Source: Caldilineaceae bacterium (GTDB lineage Bacteria; Chloroflexota; Anaerolineae; Caldilineales; Caldilineaceae). Taken from it: DNA of 64,000 nucleotides. Positions 17,463 to 26,423 of the stretch are shown piece by piece. Where the stretch lies: NCBI GenBank assembly GCA_020433455.1, contig JAGRCP010000035.1, positions 1-64,000 of the forward strand, written 5' to 3'. The first letter of the stretch is position 1, and every line of letters starts with the position of its first letter. The notes beneath the pieces are model-generated. The model did no database searches. It was not told where the DNA came from and worked only from the letters and a program-made list of their open reading frames with translations. The position numbers and the translations under genes were made by a program.

Positions 17463-20015
17463 ATGAAACTTGTCGGCAAAGTCTCGGTCTTCCCCAAACT
17501 CCCCCCCGCCATTGAGCGCCTGCAAGAGCTGGCGTACAACCTCTGGTGGAGTTGGGAGGCGAACGCCCGTGCGCTCTACGCGCGCATTGACCCCGAACTT
17601 TGGGAGGAAATCAATCATAATCCCGTCAAATTTTTACGCCTTGTGGACCAGGCCAAACTGACGGCCGCGGCGGAAGATAGCGCATACCTGGCCGCATACA
17701 ACGAAATCATGGCCGCGTTTGACGCCTACATGTCGCCCGACGCGACGACCTGGTTTAAGACCCATCACCCTGACAAGCGGGACCAGGTCATTGCCTACTT
17801 CAGCGCGGAGTTCGGCCTTCACGAAGCCTTGCCCATCTATAGCGGAGGCCTGGGCATCCTCAGCGGCGACCACTGCAAAGCGGCCAGCGATCTGGACCTG
17901 CCCTTTGTGGGCGTAGGCTTTCTCTATCCCCAAGGCTACTTCACCCAGATTATCGATTCCCAGGGCGTCCAGCAGGCCCAGTACGAGAAGGTCGAACTGG
18001 CCGAGGTGCCGGCCACGCCCGCGCTGGACAGCGACGGCAATGAGGCGCTCATCCAGGTGGACCTGCCCGGCCGCACCGTCTACGCCAAGGTTTGGCGAAT
18101 CCAGGTGGGGCGCATTCCCATCTTCCTCATGGACACGGACGTGGAGCGCAACGCGCCCCAGGACCGTGAATTGAGCGCACGCCTCTACGGCGGCGACCGC
18201 GAGATGCGCATCAGCCAGGAGGTCGTGCTGGGTATCGGCGGCGTACGCGCCGTGCGCGCGCTGGGCATTTCGCCCGCGGCCTGGCACATGAACGAAGGCC
18301 ACAGCGCCTTCCTCGGTCTCGAGCGGGTGCGGGAGAAGGTGCAGCAGAACGGCCTGTCCTTTGATCAGGCCGTCGAAGCGGTTCGCGCCAACACCCTCTT
18401 TACCACCCATACGCCCGTGCCGGCAGGCAACGATACCTTTGCCTTTGAGCTGGTAGAAAAATTCTTCTGGCAATATTGGGGACAATTGGGCATCGACCGC
18501 AACAAGTTCATCGATTTTGCCGGCCAGGATCAGGACTGGGGCAGAATTTACAGCATGACCGTGCTGGCCCTCAAGCTGAGCGCCTATCACAACGGTGTCA
18601 GCGAACTTCACGGCCACGTGAGCCGGGCAATGTGGAATTTCCTCTGGCCCGACCTGCCCGTGGAGCAGACGCCCATCGGCCATGTGACCAATGGCATCCA
18701 CACCAAGACGTGGCTGGTCCAGGAATTAAAGGACCTCTATGGCCGCTATCTGCCGGGCGATTGGCAGGAGGAAGTCGATGCGCCGGCAACCTGGGATGAG
18801 GTGGACGACATTCCCGACGCGGAACTCTGGTCCGTGCATCAGGCGCGCAAGAGCAAGCTGATCGATTTTGCCCGCGAGCGCGTCAAGCGCCAGTACCTGC
18901 GCCACGGCGAAGGCCCCCGGCGGATCGAGAAAGCCGGACGCCTGCTGAACCCCAATGCGCTGACCATCGGCTTTGCCCGTCGCTTCGCCACCTACAAGCG
19001 CGCCACCCTCCTCTTCCGGGATCAGGAACGCCTGAAGGCTATTCTCAACCATCCCGAACGACCGGTACAGATTGTCTTCAGCGGCAAGGCGCATCCGGCC
19101 GACGAGCCGGGCAAGGCGCTGATCCGCGAGATTTACGAATTGAGCCAGCAGCCGGACTTTGAAGGCAAGATCCTCTTCATTGAAAATTACGACATCAACA
19201 TTGCCCGCCACATGATTTCGGGCGTAGACGTCTGGCTCAACAACCCTCGTCGCCCCCACGAAGCATCGGGGACCAGCGGCGAAAAGGCTGCGGCCAGCGG
19301 CGCCCCGAACCTCTCCATTCTGGACGGCTGGTGGGTCGAAGGCTACGACGGCAGCAACGGCTGGGCCATCGGCGAGGAGCGGGAATACAAGGACCAGAAT
19401 ACCCAGGACGAGGCCGATGCCCTCAGCCTCTACCAGCTGCTGGAAGACGACATCGTCCCCCTCTATTACGAACAGGATGAGGAAGGCGTCGCCCACGGCT
19501 GGGTGCAGATGATGAAAAATTCTATCCGCACATGCGCGCCCCGCTTCAGCATGCGGCGCATGGTTAAGGATTATGTCAATCTGTACTATCTGCCCGCCGC
19601 AGTGAGCGGAGAGCGCTATCAGGGCAACGGCTACAGCGTCGCCAAGGAAGTGGCCGCGTGGAAGGCGCTTGTCCGCCAACGCTGGCATGCACTGGCCATC
19701 GAAGTCGCCAATCAGCCCGCAGGGCAGGTTGAAGTCGGCGAATCGATTGACCTGCAGGCCCAGGTCTGGCTCAACGGCGTCAATCAAGCCAGCGTGGCCG
19801 CAGAGATTATCTCCGGCACGCCCGACAGCGCCGGGAACTTGACCGATTTGGCCGTAACGCCCATGGCAAAGACCGGCGATCAGGGCAACGATATCCGCTA
19901 TGCCGGCAAGCTGGAGCCGACCAATAGCGGCCAGTATGCCATCGGCGTGCGCGCGCGGCCCGATCACCCGGACCTGATCAATGCGTATGAGATGGGGTTG
20001 AGCACGTGGGCGTAG
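17463..20015 (+). CDS. glgP: Alpha-glucan (glycogen) phosphorylase with DUF3417
   Basis: Releases glucose 1-phosphate from glycogen or maltodextrin. The 850 residues start with a DUF3417 domain (LQELAYNLWWSWEANARALY), followed by the GT35 catalytic fold. The PLP lysine lies in EASGTSGEKAAASGAPNLS, with DGWWVEGY following. This is the short bacterial/archaeal class, without the eukaryotic regulatory N-terminus. AAGGAG precedes the ATG. Next to zwf and pgl it would feed stored glucose into the pentose phosphate route (after a phosphoglucomutase not seen here). Confidence 0.96.
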   Translation: MKLVGKVSVFPKLPPAIERLQELAYNLWWSWEANARALYARIDPELWEEINHNPVKFLRLVDQAKLTAAAEDSAYLAAYNEIMAAFDAYMSPDATTWFKTHHPDKRDQVIAYFSAEFGLHEALPIYSGGLGILSGDHCKAASDLDLPFVGVGFLYPQGYFTQIIDSQGVQQAQYEKVELAEVPATPALDSDGNEALIQVDLPGRTVYAKVWRIQVGRIPIFLMDTDVERNAPQDRELSARLYGGDREMRISQEVVLGIGGVRAVRALGISPAAWHMNEGHSAFLGLERVREKVQQNGLSFDQAVEAVRANTLFTTHTPVPAGNDTFAFELVEKFFWQYWGQLGIDRNKFIDFAGQDQDWGRIYSMTVLALKLSAYHNGVSELHGHVSRAMWNFLWPDLPVEQTPIGHVTNGIHTKTWLVQELKDLYGRYLPGDWQEEVDAPATWDEVDDIPDAELWSVHQARKSKLIDFARERVKRQYLRHGEGPRRIEKAGRLLNPNALTIGFARRFATYKRATLLFRDQERLKAILNHPERPVQIVFSGKAHPADEPGKALIREIYELSQQPDFEGKILFIENYDINIARHMISGVDVWLNNPRRPHEASGTSGEKAAASGAPNLSILDGWWVEGYDGSNGWAIGEEREYKDQNTQDEADALSLYQLLEDDIVPLYYEQDEEGVAHGWVQMMKNSIRTCAPRFSMRRMVKDYVNLYYLPAAVSGERYQGNGYSVAKEVAAWKALVRQRWHALAIEVANQPAGQVEVGESIDLQAQVWLNGVNQASVAAEIISGTPDSAGNLTDLAVTPMAKTGDQGNDIRYAGKLEPTNSGQYAIGVRARPDHPDLINAYEMGLSTWA

Positions 20016-20048
20016 CTAAATAAAAGATCGAGCATAAAGGAGGCAGAA

Positions 20049-20657
20049 GTGTCACAAATGAGTCACGTACTTGCCGAAGATCCGGCCGTAGACCTGGCGA
20101 TTGCCCGGGCTATGACGGATGAGTTGGAAGAGTATATCATCCAGGACGATCTCTATCGCACAGTCTTTTCCCCCACGCCCCGGGGGGATGAAAAACTCGC
20201 CATGACCGGCGGCGATCTCCTTACCCGGCTCTACCGTCTGCAGGGTGAGCGCGAACGACTTACCCCTGGGCAGCAGCAAGAACTGGATGCGGTCCAAAGT
20301 CAGGCCGACGCGGTGATCTACAGCCTGAAGAGCCGCTTCAACGAGCGGCTGTTGCGGGAACTGGGCGCGCGCCTGGATAGCCTGCGCTGGTTTTTGGATG
20401 AGTGCAGCGAAGACAGTCAGCGCTGTCGGGCCAACTACCCTTACGAAATCCGCAATCGCCAGCGCATCGAGGAAATCCTCAAGCGCATCGGCGGCGATCT
20501 GCCCGACGATGTAAAAAGCCGCCTGCGCGACACTGACCGCCGCCTGGAGCAAAGCAGTGCAGCCCATCCCTTTATTTGGGACACGCGGCTGGAGCCGATT
20601 TTCCCGGCGGATCAGTATTGGTACCTGTATCGGCTGCCCCGGCAGGCGGCGGGTTGA
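20049..20657 (+). CDS. Uncharacterised soluble protein, 202 residues
   Basis: I do not recognise a family. The protein is rich in Arg, Glu and Leu and looks mostly helical, with no membrane segment or cysteine motif. The centre (about residues 105-150) has a charged stretch with two cysteines near SLRWFLDECSEDSQRC. A GTG start at 20049 is preferred because AAGGAGG sits five bases before it; an ATG nine bases later is the alternative. It follows glgP by 33 bases, so co-transcription is likely. Confidence 0.75.
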   Translation: MSQMSHVLAEDPAVDLAIARAMTDELEEYIIQDDLYRTVFSPTPRGDEKLAMTGGDLLTRLYRLQGERERLTPGQQQELDAVQSQADAVIYSLKSRFNERLLRELGARLDSLRWFLDECSEDSQRCRANYPYEIRNRQRIEEILKRIGGDLPDDVKSRLRDTDRRLEQSSAAHPFIWDTRLEPIFPADQYWYLYRLPRQAAG

Positions 20658-20676
20658 TGACTGCATAGCGGGGTAT

Positions 20677-20711
20677 GCGTAGGGATCGGCCTCCGTGCCG
20701 GTCCACTACGC
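20677..20711. repeat. REP-like palindrome after the glgP unit
   Basis: Arms GCGTAGGGATCGGC and GCCGGTCCxCTACGC pair with one wobble and one bulged base across a short loop. It lies 20 bases past the stop of the 202-residue protein and before the histidine kinase gene. No U-run follows, so it resembles the extragenic palindromes more than a terminator. Confidence 0.6.
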
Positions 20712-20800
20712 TCCCGCCCAGGCTGCTACGGATGACCAGCAAAGCGCGGTGTGGTAAGATTGCTGATCAGACATGATCATCTTTAGCAATCGTCAATTCT

Positions 20801-21880
20801 ATGCCAAAACGGTCATCGCCAAAGAAGACGCTGCGCCAACGGCTGCTCGGCATTCCGCTCGAGTATAAAATCCTCATTGCCAATTCGCTTATCGTCGCGG
20901 CCGGCGCCGTTGCCGGGACGATCATTACCGTTTGGCACACGCGCCGCTTCCCCAACGATATTCACTACGAATTGATCTTCCTCTTCGGCGCGGCGGGCAT
21001 TATTCTCAGCTTTATTGTTAACAACTGGGTGGTCAAGCGCGCGCTGGAGCCGCTGGACCGACTGCAACGCGCCGTGGATGAGGTGAGGTCCGACAATCTG
21101 CGCATACGCGTTCAACTAGGCGACAACAGCGACGAGCGTTTCGACCGCCTGGCTGCAACCTTCAATCAGATGTTGACGCGGCTGGAGGAAAACGCCGCTA
21201 ATCTGCAAAGTCTCTCACGCCGCCTGCTCCAGACTCAGGAAGAGGAGCGCCACAGGCTGGCCCGGGATCTCCACGATGAGGCCGCCCAGGCATTGACGTC
21301 GCTGCTGGTCCATCTGCGCCTGCTGGAGCGGGCCCACACGCCCGAAGAGGCCCAGAAACGGGTGCAGGAGCTGCGCGTGCTCACGGCCCATGCACTGGAA
21401 GACGTGCGCCGGGTTGCCCTGGACCTGCGCCCCACCATTCTGGATGATCTGGGCCTTGGCCCCGCGCTGGAGTGGCGGATTGAGGAGTTTACCCAGGGCG
21501 ACGGCCTGGCCGCCGGCGTGGAAATTCACGGGCTGGAGCGACGGCTGCCCCGGGAAATGGAGCTGGTCTTCTATCGCGTGGGGCAAGAGGCCCTCAACAA
21601 CGTGGTGCGCCATGCCCGGGCCCAGCAGGTTACGGTGCGCTTGATTCAGGCGGACGGACAGATTACGCTTACGGTTGAAGATGACGGTCAGGGGTTTGAT
21701 CCGGCTTGTCGCCATGCCAATGAGCTGCGGGGGCTGGGCCTCATGGGCATGGAAGAGCGCATGGCCATGATCGGCGGCGATCTTTCCGTGCGGACCGCAC
21801 CGGGCAAAGGGACGATCATTACAGCGCAGGCGACCATCCCCCAGGAAGATGAACAGAAGGAGGATGCACAAAATGACTGA
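20801..21880 (+). CDS. Sensor histidine kinase (HisKA_3, NarX-like)
   Basis: A 359-residue membrane sensor. Two membrane helices (about 26-46 and 57-77) flank a very short outer loop. HAMP follows at 78-130. The dimerisation and phosphoacceptor box EEERHRLARDLHDEA holds His158. The C-terminal HATPase_c domain shows GQEALNNVVRHA and DDGQGF. With almost no extracytoplasmic domain, it probably senses membrane state or an internal partner (inference). The response regulator overlaps its 3' end. Confidence 0.93.
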   Translation: MPKRSSPKKTLRQRLLGIPLEYKILIANSLIVAAGAVAGTIITVWHTRRFPNDIHYELIFLFGAAGIILSFIVNNWVVKRALEPLDRLQRAVDEVRSDNLRIRVQLGDNSDERFDRLAATFNQMLTRLEENAANLQSLSRRLLQTQEEERHRLARDLHDEAAQALTSLLVHLRLLERAHTPEEAQKRVQELRVLTAHALEDVRRVALDLRPTILDDLGLGPALEWRIEEFTQGDGLAAGVEIHGLERRLPREMELVFYRVGQEALNNVVRHARAQQVTVRLIQADGQITLTVEDDGQGFDPACRHANELRGLGLMGMEERMAMIGGDLSVRTAPGKGTIITAQATIPQEDEQKEDAQND

Positions 21881-22535
21881 TTCGATTCGGGTCTTGCTGG
21901 CGGACGACCACATGGTGGTGCGCATCGGCCTGCGCGCGCTCATCGACGGCGAGCCGGATATGCACGTGGTCGGCGAAGCGGGCAACGGCTACGAGGCCAT
22001 CGATCAGGCCCACGCCCTCTGTCCCGACGTCATCGTCATGGATATCTCCATGCCCGAGCTGGACGGCCTGGAAGCTACCCGACGCATTCGCAACGAACTG
22101 CCCGAATGCCACATTCTCATCCTCACGGTCCACGCACAGGAAAAGTACCTCTTTCCCGTTCTCAAGGCGGGCGGCGCGGGCTATGTACTCAAATCCACGG
22201 TGGACACGGAGCTGCTGGACGCCATCCGCACGGTCGCCGGGGGCGGCGCATTTCTCTATCCGTCGGCGACGCGCCTGCTCCTGGAGGATTATCTGGGGCA
22301 AATGCAGAGCGGCCCGGTCCAGGACGCGTACGACAGCCTGAGCGAGCGGGAGCGGGAGGTGCTCAAGCTCCTTGCCCTGGGTCACACCGCGGCCGAAACC
22401 GCGGACCAGCTTGCTCTCAGCCCCAAAACGGTGGAAACCTATCGCACGCGTATCATGCAGAAGCTCAACCTTCACGGCCGCGCCGATCTGGTCAAGTACG
22501 CGCTGGCTCGGGGGCTATTGACGGAATATCAGTAA
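21873..22535 (+). CDS. NarL/LuxR-family response regulator
   Basis: A 220-residue DNA-binding regulator. The receiver domain carries acidic Asp11/12 and phosphoacceptor Asp57 in DVIVMDISMPELDG. The C-terminal LuxR HTH runs from LSEREREVLKLLALG to SPKTVETYRTRIMQKL. The ATG at 21873 is favoured over 21849 because AAGGAGG sits 10 bases before it. It overlaps the kinase stop by eight bases, so the two are a cognate pair. Targets are unknown. Confidence 0.94.
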   Translation: MTDSIRVLLADDHMVVRIGLRALIDGEPDMHVVGEAGNGYEAIDQAHALCPDVIVMDISMPELDGLEATRRIRNELPECHILILTVHAQEKYLFPVLKAGGAGYVLKSTVDTELLDAIRTVAGGGAFLYPSATRLLLEDYLGQMQSGPVQDAYDSLSEREREVLKLLALGHTAAETADQLALSPKTVETYRTRIMQKLNLHGRADLVKYALARGLLTEYQ

Positions 22536-22541
22536 CGCGCC

Positions 22542-22943
22542 TCACGTGTCAGAATCCGCCTCATAACCGCCCCACTTGCTCCCGTAGGATGCGGCGAACA
22601 TTTCGGCATTGGTTTGCTCGGCTTTGCGCCGGGCTTCGTCCAGCACCGCCTGGCGGCGGGCCGCGGCGTCAGGGTCGGCGCGCCGGTCCGCGGGCTCAAC
22701 CGAGATGATGCGGACCTCCACGATGTCGCCCAGCGAATAGGCGATGACATCCCCGGCGCGCTTGGCGCGGATGGCCTTGGCCAAAGGCGTTTGCTCGCCC
22801 AGAAATCCCTCATCCAGGTTGCCGGCCGCGGCGGGCGCGAGCTGATAGCGCACCTCCTCCGTCTCGCCCGTCTCGTTCAGCAACGCCAAAGTCACTACAG
22901 TATCGAGGCCCGCCTGAAGCGGCTGTGACGCGGAATGATGCAT
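22542..22943 (-). CDS. Stand-alone GreA/GreB C-terminal-domain protein
   Basis: 133 residues. About residues 14-82 match the FKBP-like C-terminal domain of Gre transcription cleavage factors (EVRYQLAPAAAGN, then QTPLAKAIRAKRAGDVIAYS and VEVRIISVEP). The coiled-coil N-domain that inserts into RNA polymerase is missing. Proteins of this build can bind polymerase without cleavage activity, as Rnk does. The last 45 residues are a charged helix plus a Gly/Tyr tail. It converges on the response regulator gene with six bases between them. Confidence 0.7.
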   Translation of the reverse strand: MHHSASQPLQAGLDTVVTLALLNETGETEEVRYQLAPAAAGNLDEGFLGEQTPLAKAIRAKRAGDVIAYSLGDIVEVRIISVEPADRRADPDAAARRQAVLDEARRKAEQTNAEMFAASYGSKWGGYEADSDT

Positions 22944-23019
22944 AAGAGGTATCCTTTCCCTATTCGGGACGCCTGCGTAAACTCCCTCTTGACTTTTATG
23001 AGAGAATCTACAGCGCGTC

Positions 23020-23784
23020 CTACGCCAATCTAAACCCCTGCCGTTCGATTACGCTGCGCATCTCGGTACGCTTGGGTTGGCTGATGCGTCGGGCCGTATG
23101 CTCGGTCCAACCGTACTCCTCCATCTCCCCCTCCTTGCCGGGGACGGCCACCTGCCGTCCGCCGTAGATGCCCGTGGCGGCCATGGCCCGATCATAGGCA
23201 GCCAGGGCCTCATCCTGATCCGGGTTGTAGCGTTCCCAGTGGAGCACGGCCTCCAGGGGCAGGCGCGGACGAATCATGGGCGTTTCCGCAGGCCGACCGA
23301 TGGTCATGCCGGTGATGGGGAAGGTGAAGGGCGGCAATTCCAGGATGTCGATAATCGCCTGCGTGTGGTTACGAATGGAGCCGATGTAGCAGATGCCCAG
23401 CCCCAGGGACTCGGCCGCCAGGGCCCCGTTTTGCGCGGCCAGGGCTACATCAACTGCCGCGACCAGAAAACTCTCCATGTAGTGCGTGTTCTGCTCGTAG
23501 CCGCGCAATGCGCAGGCGCGGGCCAGGCGGGCGCGATCCAGACACCAGACTAAGAGGGCGGGCGCCTGATAAATCTGGGTCTGATCGCCGCTCAATTCGG
23601 AGATGCGCGCCTTGCGCTCGGGGTCGGTAACGGCGATCACGCTATAAGCCTGGAGATTGGACGACGTGGATGCGCGCTGTCCCGCGGCCACAATCGTCTC
23701 GATCATCTCCCGGGCAACAGGCTCGGGCCGATAACGGCGTACGGAGCCGTGGCGGGCGATCAGGTCGATGGTTGGGTTTGTCAT
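23020..23784 (-). CDS. NADPH-dependent FMN nitroreductase family protein
   Basis: A 254-residue flavoprotein close in layout to NfsA/MhqN-type enzymes. The FMN-phosphate motif RHGSVRRYRPEPV is at the N-terminus. ASTSSNLQAYSVIAV and LGLGICYIGSIRNH are also typical. Such enzymes reduce quinones or nitro compounds by two electrons. It lies directly downstream of an MhqO-like dioxygenase, 60 bases away on the same strand, which suggests a quinone or aromatic detoxification unit. Confidence 0.88.
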   Translation of the reverse strand: MTNPTIDLIARHGSVRRYRPEPVAREMIETIVAAGQRASTSSNLQAYSVIAVTDPERKARISELSGDQTQIYQAPALLVWCLDRARLARACALRGYEQNTHYMESFLVAAVDVALAAQNGALAAESLGLGICYIGSIRNHTQAIIDILELPPFTFPITGMTIGRPAETPMIRPRLPLEAVLHWERYNPDQDEALAAYDRAMAATGIYGGRQVAVPGKEGEMEEYGWTEHTARRISQPKRTEMRSVIERQGFRLA

Positions 23785-23844
23785 AGCTTCTGGGGTTGAA
23801 TCGTTGATTGGTTGATTGGGTGCCTGATGACAGGGAGCGGCGGG

Positions 23845-24810
23845 TTATTCCAGCGGCTTCAAGCCGGCGAGAATCTCTCCACGCCGGGGCTCCAGGAAGG
23901 GCGGCAGGACGACTTCTTCACCCAGGGTGGCGAGGTCCTCATCCACGGCGAAGCCCGGTCCGTCGGTCGCCAGCTCAAAGAGGACGCCGTTGGGTTCCCG
24001 AAAATAGAGGCTGCGGAAATAGTAGCGATCCACCTTGCCGCTGTTGGGCAATCCGAAGTGAATCAGACGATCGGCCCATGCATCATACTCATCGACCGTG
24101 GGGACGCGAAACGCGACATGATGGACGCCGCCCGCGCCCGGCCGGGCCGGAGCCAGGTCCGGCCGTTCGGCCACGTGCAGTTCCGCATGGGGACCGTCGC
24201 CCGCGCCCATGGCGTAGACGTGAACGGTGTATTCCGGTCCGGCGGGATCAGGGTAGGTGCGCACGGGGCGCATGTTCATCACCCGCTGAAGGATGGTGTC
24301 GGTAGGGCCCAGCTTGGGCACGGTCATGGTAATGGGTCCCAACCCGCGCAGTTGATGCTCGGTAGGCACATCACTGCCCTCCCAGGGCGTGGGCGCGTCC
24401 CCCGTCCCGCCGTCGGTCACCAGAGCCAACCGCTGCCCTTCGTGATCTTCAAACGCCAGCACGTGACGTCCGTCCTGTTCTACAACCGCGGCGTGGGGCA
24501 CATTGCGCGCGGCAAAGCGCTCCAGCCAGAAGGCCAGGCTCGCTTCATCCGCCACCCGAAATCCCGTACGCGTAACGGTGTGATTGCCGCGCTTTTCCGG
24601 AAAGGCGTTCCAGTCAAAGAAGGTCATATCCGTACCGGGCGTGCCGACCTTATCCGCGTAAAAAAGATGGTAGGCCCGGGTGTCATCCTGGTTTACCGAG
24701 CGCTTGACCAACCGCAGGCCCAGGTCTTCGGTATAAAAGTGCTTGTTCTCGCTGATTTTGGCAGACACCGCCGTGAGGTGATGAATGCCGGTTAACTGTA
24801 GATTATCCAT
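23845..24810 (-). CDS. mhqO: Ring-cleaving dioxygenase, glyoxalase fold (MhqO-like)
   Basis: 321 residues with two vicinal-oxygen-chelate modules. Likely metal ligands are His10/His11 in [11 protein letters not shown], His228/His229 in [10 protein letters not shown] and a glutamate in [14 protein letters not shown]. The family cleaves hydroquinone-like rings with Fe2+ and protects Bacillus from methylhydroquinone. The product here is inferred from family and context. It is the middle gene of an SDR-dioxygenase-nitroreductase run. Confidence 0.85.
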   Translation of the reverse strand: MDNLQLTGIHHLTAVSAKISENKHFYTEDLGLRLVKRSVNQDDTRAYHLFYADKVGTPGTDMTFFDWNAFPEKRGNHTVTRTGFRVADEASLAFWLERFAARNVPHAAVVEQDGRHVLAFEDHEGQRLALVTDGGTGDAPTPWEGSDVPTEHQLRGLGPITMTVPKLGPTDTILQRVMNMRPVRTYPDPAGPEYTVHVYAMGAGDGPHAELHVAERPDLAPARPGAGGVHHVAFRVPTVDEYDAWADRLIHFGLPNSGKVDRYYFRSLYFREPNGVLFELATDGPGFAVDEDLATLGEEVVLPPFLEPRRGEILAGLKPLE

Positions 24811-24825
24811 TAAATCCCCCTCCTT

Positions 24826-25605
24826 TTACAGTGGCGGCGTGAAGCGACCGTCCACCGCCATCCAGCCGCCGTCTACAAAGAGCAAAGAACCGGTAACGTA
24901 AGATGCGGCATCGGAAGCCAGAAAGACCACGGCCCCCGCCATCTCCTCGGGCTGGGCCCAGCGTTGCAGGATATTGCGCCGGGCGTAGGCATTATACCAG
25001 TCGGGCTGATTTTTGATCTGGGCGGTCAGAGGCGTTTCCACCACGCCGGGGGCGATGGCGTTGACCCGTACGCCCTGCGGCCCCAGCTCCGCGGCCAGGG
25101 TGCGCACCAGCTGCACCGTGCCCGATTTGGTTGCCGCGTAGACGCTCTGGCCCGGCTCCACCACCTGGGAACGAATGCTGGAGAAGGCGATGATGCTGCC
25201 CCGCCCGGCCTGGGCCATGGCCCGCCCGGCCTCCTGCATGACGAAAAATGTGCCCTTCAGGTTGAGGTTGATCACCCGGTCAAACTCCTCGGGCGTGATG
25301 TCCAGCATGGGCTTGCGGACGTTGACGCTGGGCGTCGTGACCAGAATGTGGGGCGCGTCCATACTCTTAAAGAGCGCGGTGATTTGGAAAGGGTCGGTCA
25401 TGTCGAAGGCCCGGGTCTCAGCCTGGCCGCCGGCCCGGATAATAAGCGCTGCCGTCTCCGCCGCCTGCTCCTCGCGCAGGTCGGCGCAGATGACCGTCGC
25501 GCCCTGCGCGGCCAGCCCCTGGGCTGCGGCCCGGCCAATACCGCTGCCCCCGCCGATGACCAGAGCGGTGCGGCCGGTCAGGTCGAATAGATTGGTGTAG
25601 TCCAT
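24826..25605 (-). CDS. Short-chain dehydrogenase/reductase
   Basis: A 259-residue classical SDR. The cofactor motif is GGGSGIGRA near 19-27, with Asp in CADLREE, which favours NAD(H). The catalytic Ser and YAATK are present. The usual NNAG is replaced by TTPS, a variation seen in some divergent SDRs. PGVVETPL and FVDGGWMAVDG follow the FabG-like pattern. It ends 15 bases before the MhqO-like gene start and is probably co-transcribed. Its substrate is unknown. Confidence 0.9.
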   Translation of the reverse strand: MDYTNLFDLTGRTALVIGGGSGIGRAAAQGLAAQGATVICADLREEQAAETAALIIRAGGQAETRAFDMTDPFQITALFKSMDAPHILVTTPSVNVRKPMLDITPEEFDRVINLNLKGTFFVMQEAGRAMAQAGRGSIIAFSSIRSQVVEPGQSVYAATKSGTVQLVRTLAAELGPQGVRVNAIAPGVVETPLTAQIKNQPDWYNAYARRNILQRWAQPEEMAGAVVFLASDAASYVTGSLLFVDGGWMAVDGRFTPPL

Positions 25606-25652
25606 GCGGTTGCCTCCAGGAAAAATAAGCCGCGTCCGAAGAAAAATAGCGT

Positions 25653-25997
25653 CTACAGTAAAAAATACCCGCCAAACCAGAGCAATCCGCTCAGGATGAT
25701 CACAATCAGGAAGAGGGGCTTACGTGTTTTGTGGCGCCATAAGGCCATGCCCAATGCCGCGCCGATAAAGCCGCCCAGCAGGCTCATGCCGTGCAGGACA
25801 ATTTCCGGCACGCGCCAGCCGCCGCGTTTGGATTGAGCCTTGTCAAAACTATAAAACAGGAAGGTAACGATGCCGCTGAGCAGAAGCCAAAACCAAAAGA
25901 ATTGGCTTGGTCGCAGCCAGTACCAGAGAGCGATGCCAATCGCCATCGTCACAACCAACGCAACGATAGCGAAAAATCTACGCGGTCTTTGACGCAT
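25653..25997 (-). CDS. DUF1294 membrane protein
   Basis: 114 residues with about four hydrophobic segments. FYSFDKAQSKRGGWRVPEIVLHGMSLLGGFIGAALGM with a following HKTRKPLF is the DUF1294 signature. Many family members carry an N-terminal cold-shock domain, but this one does not. Function is unknown. It is 48 bases upstream of the SDR gene on the same strand. Confidence 0.85.
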   Translation of the reverse strand: MRQRPRRFFAIVALVVTMAIGIALWYWLRPSQFFWFWLLLSGIVTFLFYSFDKAQSKRGGWRVPEIVLHGMSLLGGFIGAALGMALWRHKTRKPLFLIVIILSGLLWFGGYFLL

Positions 25998-26287
25998 AAA
26001 GAAATTCTTTCGTTCACAGTGAACTACAACTCTATATTACGACCAAGCACTTGCTTCCTCCGAGTTTACTCTACCTTTCATGTCATACCAAAGGAGGCCA
26101 ACTCATAACAGGGCTGCATCACCTAGGCACAAGCCAAATATGGCTGCATCTCAGGCGTCAATCAACGCGGAGGAAGCCGCTGATAATGCAAAGCAGCAAA
26201 TTTGAAGGGTTCGTGCCGGAGAGAGAATTCATGCATTTCCTTATATCGTTTCCCTTAATACCGCCTAACAGCTCCCTGAATTCAGGG
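25998..26287. other. Non-coding spacer entering the AT-rich island
   Basis: About 290 bases between the DUF1294 start and the EAD-gene promoter. Short open frames here lack homology cues and good ribosome sites. Composition shifts toward A+T through this stretch. I see no strong hairpin or att-like repeat, so the left boundary of the island is not precisely defined. Confidence 0.5.
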
Positions 26288-26316
26288 TTGACATAGCTTG
26301 CACGACAATTTATATT
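26288..26316 (+). promoter_or_regulatory. Near-consensus sigma-70 promoter of the EAD membrane-protein operon
   Basis: TTGACA at 26288-26293, a 17-base spacer and TATATT at 26311-26316. Transcription would start near 26323 and leave a leader of about 100 bases before the ATG at 26424. It drives an AT-rich two-gene unit. Confidence 0.65.
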
Positions 26317-26423
26317 CAAGCTGGCAATGCGTTTATGTAACGTGTTGCCCCTTTAAAAAAGGCCAACGCCTTGCTGGAGTCGGCCGATCGGGACAAAAAA
26401 TACTGGACACAAGCAACCGCGAT

